Below, piece after piece: positions 33,209-41,088 of a stretch of DNA of 64,000 nt. Location of the stretch: NCBI GenBank assembly GCA_963842505.1, contig CAWJGZ010000001.1, forward strand, positions 310,001-374,000, read 5' to 3'. The position numbers and the translations under genes were made by a program. Positions within the stretch are counted from its first letter, which is position 1. Each line of letters starts with the position of its first letter. Below the pieces are notes generated by a model that had not been told where the DNA came from, ran no database searches, and was given only the letters and a program-made list of their open reading frames with translations. Origin of the DNA: PALSA-129 sp963842505. GTDB taxonomy: Bacteria > Acidobacteriota > Terriglobia > Bryobacterales > Bryobacteraceae.

Positions 33209-34474
33209 TCACTCCAGGCCCTCCACCGGCTCCACTTTCTTCATCAACGCCATTCCCACCACCCAGGCTACCGGCATTATCAGTCCGATGCCCAGGAATA
33301 CCGGGGCGTAGCTGTGCGTCAGATCCAGCGTGCGGCCCACAGCCCAGGTGCCGAGCACCGAACCGGCGGTCGAGCCAGTTCCGGCGATGCCGTAGGCCGA
33401 AGCGACGGCGCGCGGCGGGAAATAATCGCCGGCCAGGGTGTGCACCGCAATCGACCAGAACATCCAGAAGAAAACGGCGACGGAGATGAGTGCCATGGTC
33501 CAAAACAGCGAGTGCGCGAAGACCGCCAGCGCTCCCACCGGCGACACCAGAGCGGCCACCGTCATCATGGTCTTGCGCGTGCGGTTGACACTCCAGCCGG
33601 CGCGCTGCAGGCGCAGAGCCAGGTAGCCACCCGCGAAGTTCGAGATGTCCGCCACCAGAAACGGAATCCACGCCACGGCGCCGATGGCCGCCAGGTCCAG
33701 CCCGCGCTCGCGCGTGAGGAATTCGGGAATCCAAAACACGAAGAAGTACCACATGGGATCTGCCAGAAAGCGGCAGAAGAAGATGGCCCAGGTCTGGCGG
33801 TAGCCCAGGAGTTCCGGCCAGCGCACATGCGTGGCGGCGCCCGCCGGCGCCAGTTCGGCTATTTCCATTTCCGGATGAAGGCGCCGGAAGATTTGAAACG
33901 CCGCCACCCAGAGCAGCCCGATGGCGCCGGTGGCCACGAAGACGGCGCGCCATCCCGCGCGGTACGTGATCCACGCCACCAGCGGCGGCGCAATCATGGC
34001 CCCCAGACTGGAACCGCTGTTGCATGCACCCATGGCGAGCGTGCGGCCCTCCGGGGGCACCCACATGGCGACCGCCTTGGCAAACGCGGGCCAGGCTCCG
34101 GATTCTCCGACAGCCAGCAGGCTGCGAAAGATCCCCAGGCTGAAGGGGCCGCGTGCGAGTGCGGTCGCCATGCCCGAGAGCGACCACCACGTCACCGAGA
34201 GGGACAGCCCGCGGCCGACGCCCAACCGATCCAGCACCCAACCGGCGAATGCGTAGGCCACCGCGTAGGTCGCCATGAACGCATTGAGCACGGCAGCGTA
34301 CTGGCCGTTGCTCAGGTGGAATTCGGCGCGCAGGGTGGGCGCCAGCACCGACACCACTTGGCGGTCGATGTAGTTGATGGATGTTTCCCCAAGCAGCAAC
34401 ACCACCAGCACGATGAGCGAGCGGCGCGCGAAAACCGCGTGGAAGCTGGTTCTCACCGGACGCCGCGACAGCAT
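33209..34474 (-). CDS. MFS transporter, ACS (hexuronate/anion:cation symporter) family
   Basis: A 421-residue protein with 12 predicted transmembrane helices. The N-terminus INYIDRQVVSVLAPTLRAEF carries the Asp-Arg (D-R-x) signature of ACS-family sugar-acid permeases (ExuT/GarP type). The loop between helices 2 and 3 is AGWVLDRLGVGRGLSLSV. The later segment ESGAWPAFAKAVAMWVPP matches the G-x-x-x-P-A family region. It likely imports hexuronates, which would fit the GH28 enzyme at 9.9 kb, although the two are 22 kb apart. It is convergent with the dehydrogenase (18-base gap). Confidence 0.85.
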   Translation of the reverse strand: MLSRRPVRTSFHAVFARRSLIVLVVLLLGETSINYIDRQVVSVLAPTLRAEFHLSNGQYAAVLNAFMATYAVAYAFAGWVLDRLGVGRGLSLSVTWWSLSGMATALARGPFSLGIFRSLLAVGESGAWPAFAKAVAMWVPPEGRTLAMGACNSGSSLGAMIAPPLVAWITYRAGWRAVFVATGAIGLLWVAAFQIFRRLHPEMEIAELAPAGAATHVRWPELLGYRQTWAIFFCRFLADPMWYFFVFWIPEFLTRERGLDLAAIGAVAWIPFLVADISNFAGGYLALRLQRAGWSVNRTRKTMMTVAALVSPVGALAVFAHSLFWTMALISVAVFFWMFWSIAVHTLAGDYFPPRAVASAYGIAGTGSTAGSVLGTWAVGRTLDLTHSYAPVFLGIGLIMPVAWVVGMALMKKVEPVEGLE

Positions 34475-35015
34475 CGCTCATAAATGTCATGGTAGGACAT
34501 CCATGATAAGGACTTGTCAAGGGAAAACGCAGCTCTCCCTGCACTTGACGGGAGGGTTTCCTGAAGCGCGACAGCCGATGGGTTGACGGTTGCTCTGATT
34601 TGTCGTTTTGGATCCGTTGGGGATTGGGCCAACGCATCAGCGTGACCAGATATCCATTTGCGGGAACAGCATAGAGCCGTCCACGAAGATTGAATCTGAG
34701 TGAAACCGGCCGGCCTCGAAACAGACGAAGTGGCACATCGGGAGGAAGACCTCTGTCGTGCAGTCCTACCTAGGCGAGGAACGGCCGGCGGATCGCTGAC
34801 AAATCGGTGCGCGGAAGGACAGCTCCCGGCGTAGGAGAAGTCCCAAGGTCCCCCTTTCCCTCTTCTCAGCAGGTTTTCTTGGGAACAGGAGCCGGTGGTC
34901 AAGGGCGCGCCGTACTTTGGCGCGGCGGAGCGAACCCTGGACCACCGGCTCCTGTTCCCTATAATCGACGGTGCAGGGAAAGGGGGGCGGACCGTGAACC
35001 CCGGGTTTCGGGTTT
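34475..35015. other. Flank of the IS110 element with no gene
   Basis: 540 bases between the MFS gene start and the transposase stop. No coding frame is credible. It contains the 20-bp inverted repeat at 34881-34959. Part of it is probably the right end of the insertion sequence, but the element boundary cannot be placed without a second copy for comparison. Confidence 0.5.
34881..34959. repeat. Perfect 20-bp inverted repeat (structured element)
   Basis: The arm gggaacaggagccggtggtc (34881-34900) is the exact reverse complement of 34940-34959. The 39-base loop is GC-rich and contains a further partial pairing (gcgcgcc/ggcgcg). As RNA it would form a very stable hairpin. It lies 57 bases past the transposase stop, on the side where some IS110-family elements encode a guide (bridge) RNA. 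It could equally be a small non-autonomous element. Confidence 0.55.
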
Positions 35016-36068
35016 TTAGGCCGCGGTTTCCACCTCCTGTGCTACGGTTGCCGGAGTGCGGATTTGGAACGGTTTTCCGGATTTGTCCACCGCCAGCAGA
35101 TAGGCCACCAGCTTGCGTGCCACCGCCAGGGTCGCCCGATTGCGGTGGCCGCGCTGGGCTTCCCGCTCGTGGATCGCTGCCAGTTGCGGGTTCCACCGCG
35201 GTGCCAACTTTGCCGCCTCGATCAGCACCGTTTGCAAGTGAGCGTTGCGCTGCTTCGAGATCGGCCCCCGCTGTTGCTTGTCGGCCGATGAGTCCAACGC
35301 AGAAGTCAGCCCGCAATAACTCACCGCATCGCCAATCGAATGGAACCGCAGCGGGTCGCAGATTTCCAACGCCCAAGTCAGCGCCGTCACCTCGCCCACT
35401 CCGCCTATGCTCTGCAGCAGCTTCGCCCGTTTGGTCAGCAGAGGCTCTTTTTGCAGCCGCTCCAGCAGTTGCCGCTGCGTCGTCTCGAACATCTCCAGCG
35501 CACCCCGACTCAGCCGCAGCATATCCTTCACCGATCCTGGTACCTCTTCCAACTGGCCCATCAACTCGCTGAAATATTTCTTCCCGTGCAGTCGCTTCTT
35601 GCTGTACTCCGCACCCACTTCCATGAGCAGCCCGCTCATCTTGTTCTTCATGCGCACCGCCTGCGCCACCACCACGCTGCGGTAGCGCAGCATCCGCCGT
35701 AGTTCGCGGATTTCCGGCGGTGCCACGTAGCACGCTGGCAACAGATTGCAGCGCACCAGGTCCGCGATTTTCCGCGCATCCAGCTTGTCGTTCTTCTTCT
35801 TGGCCGCCCCGATGGCTTTCATCATTGCTGGGTGCCCCATCTGCAGTTCGGCCGCAAACGGCTTCAGCACATCGTAAATCCAGCCGCTGAACAGCGTGGC
35901 TTCCATCGCTCCGTGCCATGCCTCTGTGCGCTTCTGCGCCCACTCCTTCAACACCTGGCGCGTGGCCCGCAGCCTGCCCTCCTCGACGATCGCCCCGTCG
36001 GCAATCTTCACGCAGTAGCTGACGGTTTTCTTGTGGACATCGAATCCGATATAGTGGTTGACGTTCAT
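35016..36068 (-). CDS. IS110-family transposase (DEDD recombinase)
   Basis: A 350-residue transposase, complete and intact. The N-terminal RuvC-like domain begins HYIGFDVHKKTVSYCV (first Asp). Then come HGAMEATLFSGWIYDVL (Glu) and KKKNDKLDARKIADLVRCNL (Asp). The C-terminal Transposase_20 domain contains LLQSIGGVGEVTALTWALEI and ALDSSADKQQRGPISKQRN with the candidate catalytic serine. It is typical of IS110 recombinases, which are guided by a bridge RNA and make no target duplication. Base composition resembles its neighbours, so the insertion may be old or from a relative. It lies between an MFS gene and the TamB operon. Confidence 0.93.
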   Translation of the reverse strand: MNVNHYIGFDVHKKTVSYCVKIADGAIVEEGRLRATRQVLKEWAQKRTEAWHGAMEATLFSGWIYDVLKPFAAELQMGHPAMMKAIGAAKKKNDKLDARKIADLVRCNLLPACYVAPPEIRELRRMLRYRSVVVAQAVRMKNKMSGLLMEVGAEYSKKRLHGKKYFSELMGQLEEVPGSVKDMLRLSRGALEMFETTQRQLLERLQKEPLLTKRAKLLQSIGGVGEVTALTWALEICDPLRFHSIGDAVSYCGLTSALDSSADKQQRGPISKQRNAHLQTVLIEAAKLAPRWNPQLAAIHEREAQRGHRNRATLAVARKLVAYLLAVDKSGKPFQIRTPATVAQEVETAA

Positions 36069-36069
36069 T

Positions 36070-36142
36070 GGGTTCTCCTGATTGAGGTTTCTGAGCCGGC
36101 TCTGCTAAGCCGGTCTCGGCATTGTACCCTTCAGGAGAACCC
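36070..36142. ncRNA. Candidate IS110 left-end hairpin RNA
   Basis: Immediately upstream of the transposase start, gggttctcctga (36070-36081) and its exact complement tcaggagaaccc (36131-36142) enclose an inner partial hairpin (gccggct/agccggt, around 36095-36113). In IS110-group elements the non-coding left end next to the start codon encodes the bridge RNA, so this is a candidate. The roughly 73-base length is shorter than the known 177-nt IS621 bridge RNA, so it may only be its 5' stem, or a translation-control hairpin. Confidence 0.4.
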
Positions 36143-36260
36143 TTCTTCATCTGCGCCCTTATACATTCAAACAGACGATCGGCTCATGTCGTCCGTTGAG
36201 CAGCGGCGTGTTGGCGAAACCCGACATACCACGCAAGGCGATGGTCTGTCCTACTCGGAG

Positions 36261-39200
36261 TCAGAAGCGCTTCTTGAAGAAGAAGTCGAGGCCGAACAGG
36301 CCATTTTCTTCCCGCAGGGCGACTACCGACCATTGCTTGGCGAAGGCCCATTCCACTCTGACCACCTGCGGGTTGCTTTGCGTCACGTTGGTGATGTAGG
36401 TGAAGGTGATCTCGGGAGTGACTTGCTGCTCCAAAGTGAGACGGGCTTGCGGGTTGTTTTCCACGCCGGGGAGAGTGGGGTCGATGCGCAACTGGCTGAC
36501 TCCGAAGAAACGCTGCAGGCGGCCGGCAACGGGGCTGGCGATGGCCTGACCGAGCAGGGCGGATGCGCCCATCTGCTGCCAGGATTGGGGCGCGGTGCTC
36601 TGCTGCGTAAGCATGGTGGGGTCGGATGTGGGTGTGCGGCCGGTAGCCAGCAGGGCGACGATTTCGTTGAACTGGAGCGGCGGGTCGGAGCGCGGCGTGA
36701 GGTTGGGCTTATCGAAGGGGCCGGAAATATTGAGGGTGACGTCAATGCCGCGGGCCTTGGTTTCGAGATCGATATCGAGGATGGGATCGATGCGCACGGG
36801 GTTGAAGAAAGAGACCGTGCCCTGGGTGAGGTTGTAGCGGGTTCCAAAAAAGGCAACCACACCCTGGTTGATGTTGATGCGACCGACGATGGCGGGGTCG
36901 CTGAAGGTGCCGCGCAGGCGGAGGTTGGCTTCCATTTGCACGTCCTGGGTGAGCGAGCTTTGAAACTGGATATCGGGAGCAGTGTTGATCTGGACGTCGA
37001 AATTGAGGCCGCCCAGGAGACCGGTGCGGGCGGAAGCGGTCTGGACAGGCTCGGCGGACTTGGCGAGCAGGGAGCTGAAATCGGATTCGGGATTGAAGGC
37101 GGTGCGCACGATGGTGACGGAACCGGAGAGCGTGCTGCGATCGGAGGAGCCGGTGAAATCGAGGTCGGCATCGGCGACGGTGGAGACGCCCTCGGGATAG
37201 CGGACCCGCACCTGACGGGCGCGGGCGTGCAGGCGGAAGATCACGGGGCCGGCGCCAAAGCCGGCGAAACCGGTGAGGGAGATCTGGCCGCCGCCGGTCT
37301 GGCCGGTGAAGCTCTGAATGTTGGCGCGCTCTTTGGTGAAGGCTATGACGCCACTAGCGGCGGAGATGCCGTTGGGGACGCCGACAATGCCGAAAGCGGC
37401 GTTCTGAAATTCCGTGCGGCCGGTAATTTGAGGGGAATCGAAGGAGCCGCGGACGGCGGCGTTGACAGTGAGCACGCCGGAGGATTCAAAATCGGGATTG
37501 AGGTCGTGCAAGAGAGCCAGATCGATAGCGCCATTGACGCGCAGGTCGAGCGGATTCTTGTCGCGCAACTGGACCTTGCCGGTGACGGTGAGCGCGGTGG
37601 AGCGGCCGACCAGGCGGGCGCTCTCGATGCTGACGGAGTCGCCGGCCAGGGTGATGACGATGGGACCGGAGTTTTCGAGGACGCCGGCGCCGGCCGGCAG
37701 ACCGCTCGAAGGCGGAGGACCAAGGTGAAATTCCGGAATGGTGAGCTGGGCCTTGAGATTGCGGAACTGGAGCAGGGGGCCATCGATGCGCAGATGGCCC
37801 CGGGCGGAGCCGGCGAAGGAGGCGGCTTCGGCCGCGGTGGAGGGTTGGATCCAATTGCGGAGGTGGGCGAGATTGACTTGGGAGAAATCAACGGTGGCGC
37901 TGCCGGGATAGTCGCCTTCCAGACGCCACTCGCCGGAGCCGCGGATTTCGGATTTGGCGATGTTGGATTCATAGTGCACGCGGGCTATGCCACCTTCGGA
38001 GGAGATGGAAAGGTGGGCATCGCCGAAGGCCAGATCGGTGATTTGCAGGCTGTGGCCGGTGAGCGAGGCGTTGAGGGCGGCGAGGCGATAGACGGCGTTG
38101 TCCTGGGCATCGGATGAGACGTCGATATCGCCGGAGCCGGTGGCCTGCAAGGTCCCGCGAACGGTGGGGTACTCGGCCAGCAGGACCGAGATCTGGGCGA
38201 GCGGCATGGGGTTGGTCGAGACGTCGAAGTGGATGTGGCCGTTGCGGTAGTGGCCGGGCGGGTGGTGGTAGGCGGCGGTGAGCGAAGCGCGCTTGGCGCC
38301 GGCTTCGAGCTGGCCGGCGGTGATCTCGATGGAGCCGGAGGTATAGGCTAAGTGGCCGGTGAAGCGGTCGAAAGGTTCGTCCCGCACTTTGCCGCGAGTC
38401 AGAGTGAAATCGGCAGCCACCACGGGTTCACCGACTGTGCCGGAGATTTGGGCGGAGCCGGCGGTGGTAGCGGTGAGCGGAAGTTCGGGGATATCGAGCA
38501 GTTGGGCGATGTCGGCGAGAGCGGCGCCGCGCGCGGAGGCGGAGGCGGTAAGACTGGTTTCGTCGTGGGCCTCCCAATCGTGAATGCCGAGCGTCAATTG
38601 GAATTGGGCGCGCAAAGGACCGCGGGCGGCGGTGGCGTTGCGGACGTGAAACGTATCGGAAGAGATTTCGGCATCGGCTGCGAAGGCCTCGAAGTTTTCG
38701 CCCTGGTATTCGGCGCCGGTGACGCGAACGTGGCCGGCGACGTGGGGGCTGTCGAGGTTGCCGGTGACGGCGCCGTCGAAGAAAGCCGTGCCGGTGAGTT
38801 TGGCGGGCAAAGATGCCGCGGTCGAGCCGAGCGCGGGCAGGAGGTCGTCGAGATCGCGGGTTTCCAGGCGAACATGCAACTGGTTGCCCGGGCCGGGACG
38901 GATAGCGCCGGAGAATTCCGCGTGCGAAGAAGGCAGGGAGAGGCTGGAGTGGCTGAGCGAAAGCGTGCGGCCGGCGGCTTCATAAACGGGATTGAGCTGG
39001 CCGTGGACAGGAGCGCCCTGAAGAGCGGGCGCAAGCGAGAGTTCGGCGGAGGCGCGCAATGCGGTGGCGCGCTTGAAGGAGCCGGCGAGGGTGACGGCGC
39101 CGGATACACGGGCGTCCCAGGGCAGGTGCGGGGCGCTATACATGGCTACCACGGGACGGGCCTGGAAGCCCACGATCTCACCAGAGACGGAGTAGTTCTC

Positions 39201-40364
39201 TAGGTTGAGGACGCGGGCGTCGCCGTGAAAACTGCCGCCGAACGTGGAGAGCGCGACGTCGCGCAGGGTGAGCACGGGACCGCGCAGAGAGACGCCTGCT
39301 ATGCGGGCATCGACCTGGGCCTGGCTGAGGCCGGTGACGTACTTGCCGGAAAGCTGGAGGCCGTTGAGATCGACACCTTGAGGGCCGGCGGCAAGCGAGC
39401 CTGCGGCTTGAAAGCCGCGGAGCCGGATGGTGGCATCGGAGTAATCGAGACCGGAGCCGTGGACTTGGCCGGTCAGAGAGAAAGACTGCGCGCCGTTCCA
39501 GGCCAGGGCGCCCGAGACTTGCACGGCGCCCTGCTGCAGTTCGGGAATGCGCAACACGCGGCTGGCTTCGGCGACGGCAATGGAGGCGGAGTAACGGAGG
39601 GACAAGCGTGGCGCATCGAAGTTCTCAAGCGCGCCGGATAGCTCCACGCGGGAGCGGCCGGTGGTGATGACAGCAGGCCCCAAGCCGATGCGATTCCGTT
39701 CGAGAGTGGCGGCGAGAGTGACGCCGAGCGGGAGCGGCGTGTAGCCAGCCCAATGGAGATCGAGGGGCTGAACGGAGAGGTCGACGGGGTAGCGAGGACC
39801 GGCCGGGTCATAGCGAAAGGCAGCTTGCAGGTTGCCGCCGCGGGCCTCAAAGGGGATTTGACCGCGCGAAACAACTTCGAAGATTCCGTTTTGGAGGGCG
39901 AAGCGGCCGATAGCGAGTTTGAGCAGAGTCTCGACGGGCGGACGGGGATTTTTGGCGCGGACCTTGGGCTCGGGGATATTGGTGCGGCCATCGGGGCCGA
40001 TGATGAGGCGAACGCGGGGGGAATCGACTTCCAGGTAACGGATATCGACGTCGCGCTTGAGGATGGAAACGATCTTGAGTCCGAGGGCGATGGAATCGGC
40101 GTGGAACAGCGGAGGATCGGCGGCGGGCTCGGTGCCGTGCAGGGTGAATCCATCGACCTGGGCGCGGAAGCCGCTCCAGTCGAAGCTGAATGCGGCGATT
40201 TCGACGCGGCCGCCGGTGGCATCTTCGACGGTCGAAACGATGCGGGCGCGCACCTGGCGGTAGAACCATGGACTGCGGATGGCGAAGAAGACGACCACGG
40301 CGCAAACCAGGAGCAGCGCGGCGGCGCATAGAGCCAGAATCCCGAAGATGCGCTTGCGGCTCAC
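36261..40364 (-). CDS. TamB-like translocation and assembly module protein (AsmA/DUF490)
   Basis: A 1367-residue periplasm-spanning protein. A single N-terminal anchor (about residues 7-29) is followed by an AsmA-like start (PWFYRQVRARIVSTVEDATG, GGRVEIAAFSFDWSGF) and about 950 residues of repetitive beta strands. The C-terminal TamB/DUF490 domain has FNEIVALLATGRTPTSDPTM, LLGQAIASPVAGRLQRFFGV and a closing WAFAKQWSVVALREENGLFG. TamB-type proteins form a hydrophobic groove between the membranes for phospholipid or protein traffic. The start overlaps the SurA-like gene by four bases (ATGA). It is longer than E. coli TamB (1259 residues). Confidence 0.9.
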   Translation of the reverse strand: MSRKRIFGILALCAAALLLVCAVVVFFAIRSPWFYRQVRARIVSTVEDATGGRVEIAAFSFDWSGFRAQVDGFTLHGTEPAADPPLFHADSIALGLKIVSILKRDVDIRYLEVDSPRVRLIIGPDGRTNIPEPKVRAKNPRPPVETLLKLAIGRFALQNGIFEVVSRGQIPFEARGGNLQAAFRYDPAGPRYPVDLSVQPLDLHWAGYTPLPLGVTLAATLERNRIGLGPAVITTGRSRVELSGALENFDAPRLSLRYSASIAVAEASRVLRIPELQQGAVQVSGALAWNGAQSFSLTGQVHGSGLDYSDATIRLRGFQAAGSLAAGPQGVDLNGLQLSGKYVTGLSQAQVDARIAGVSLRGPVLTLRDVALSTFGGSFHGDARVLNLENYSVSGEIVGFQARPVVAMYSAPHLPWDARVSGAVTLAGSFKRATALRASAELSLAPALQGAPVHGQLNPVYEAAGRTLSLSHSSLSLPSSHAEFSGAIRPGPGNQLHVRLETRDLDDLLPALGSTAASLPAKLTGTAFFDGAVTGNLDSPHVAGHVRVTGAEYQGENFEAFAADAEISSDTFHVRNATAARGPLRAQFQLTLGIHDWEAHDETSLTASASARGAALADIAQLLDIPELPLTATTAGSAQISGTVGEPVVAADFTLTRGKVRDEPFDRFTGHLAYTSGSIEITAGQLEAGAKRASLTAAYHHPPGHYRNGHIHFDVSTNPMPLAQISVLLAEYPTVRGTLQATGSGDIDVSSDAQDNAVYRLAALNASLTGHSLQITDLAFGDAHLSISSEGGIARVHYESNIAKSEIRGSGEWRLEGDYPGSATVDFSQVNLAHLRNWIQPSTAAEAASFAGSARGHLRIDGPLLQFRNLKAQLTIPEFHLGPPPSSGLPAGAGVLENSGPIVITLAGDSVSIESARLVGRSTALTVTGKVQLRDKNPLDLRVNGAIDLALLHDLNPDFESSGVLTVNAAVRGSFDSPQITGRTEFQNAAFGIVGVPNGISAASGVIAFTKERANIQSFTGQTGGGQISLTGFAGFGAGPVIFRLHARARQVRVRYPEGVSTVADADLDFTGSSDRSTLSGSVTIVRTAFNPESDFSSLLAKSAEPVQTASARTGLLGGLNFDVQINTAPDIQFQSSLTQDVQMEANLRLRGTFSDPAIVGRININQGVVAFFGTRYNLTQGTVSFFNPVRIDPILDIDLETKARGIDVTLNISGPFDKPNLTPRSDPPLQFNEIVALLATGRTPTSDPTMLTQQSTAPQSWQQMGASALLGQAIASPVAGRLQRFFGVSQLRIDPTLPGVENNPQARLTLEQQVTPEITFTYITNVTQSNPQVVRVEWAFAKQWSVVALREENGLFGLDFFFKKRF

Positions 40365-41017
40365 TGGAAAGCCTCCGGATGGAAGACCACCTCGGTGCGC
40401 TGGCGGGCTTCCCTGAGCCAGGTATCGACCTGGCGATCGACGCGCTGGCCGGTGAGAGTCACTTCGATGCGGTCGCGGTAATCCTCCAGCGCGATGGGTT
40501 GGCCGGGGTGCGCGGCGGTGGCGGCGGGCTCGACGACGGTGTGAAAGTAATCCTGAATATCCGAGTCGGAGACCTGTACGCCGGGGCGGAAACGGATTTC
40601 GATGAAGAGCAGGAGGGTGCGTTGCCAGAGGAGTTCGTCGAGGAAATCCTGTTCGGTGATGCCGTAATCGGCGAGGGAGCGGCGGAAGGCGTCGTCGCTG
40701 GGGAAATTCTGTTTCTTGAACTCAGCTTCGGCGGGTTCGATATCGGACTGGGCCGGGACGGGGTAGCTGCTGCTTTCGAGCTCGCGGCGGATCAGCTTCT
40801 GCTCGACCATGCGATCGGCGGTGGAGCGGCGGGTGGCGGCGTCGAAGGCCGGGGGGACGCGCTGCTGGAAGGAGACGACGCGGATTTCGCGATCGATGTC
40901 GCTGGTGGTGATGACGCGATTGCCGACGGAGACGGCGACTCTATCGATGATCTCGGCGTGCGCGACGAAGGCGAACAAGAAGGCGGCGAATGCGTGTCTC
41001 AGTACACCGTTTCGCAA
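40361..41017 (-). CDS. SurA-like periplasmic chaperone lacking a parvulin domain
   Basis: A 218-residue exported protein. A TTG at 41017 gives the signal LRNGVLRHAFAAFLFAFVAH with cleavage before EIIDRVAVSVGNRVITTSDI, the standard SurA N-terminal opening. Helices with ADRMVEQKLIRRELESS and EQDFLDELLWQRTLLLFIEI follow, and the C-terminal helix GQRVDRQVDTWLREARQRTE is like the SurA C-terminal strand-helix. The parvulin (PPIase) domain that normally sits between these is absent, as in chaperone-only SurA core versions. It is flanked by BamA- and TamB-like genes. The frame opens upstream inside the BamA gene, but no start exists between 41017 and that stop. Confidence 0.8.
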   Translation of the reverse strand: MRNGVLRHAFAAFLFAFVAHAEIIDRVAVSVGNRVITTSDIDREIRVVSFQQRVPPAFDAATRRSTADRMVEQKLIRRELESSSYPVPAQSDIEPAEAEFKKQNFPSDDAFRRSLADYGITEQDFLDELLWQRTLLLFIEIRFRPGVQVSDSDIQDYFHTVVEPAATAAHPGQPIALEDYRDRIEVTLTGQRVDRQVDTWLREARQRTEVVFHPEAFQ

Positions 41018-41088
41018 CCACGCGCTCGTACTCCGCAGCAACCGCTCTCTTACGTTCGCGGCTCGGATCCGGAGGTGAGTATTCTGCC

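Noticed and set aside
36070..36142. Hairpin before the transposase as a riboswitch
   Set aside because: No known ligand-binding consensus is visible; the position and symmetry fit an IS110 end or translational hairpin better.
35832..38117. 761-codon plus-strand frame across the transposase and TamB genes
   Set aside because: Gly/Glu/Ala-rich shadow of the TamB codons with no recognisable domain; it crosses an element boundary.
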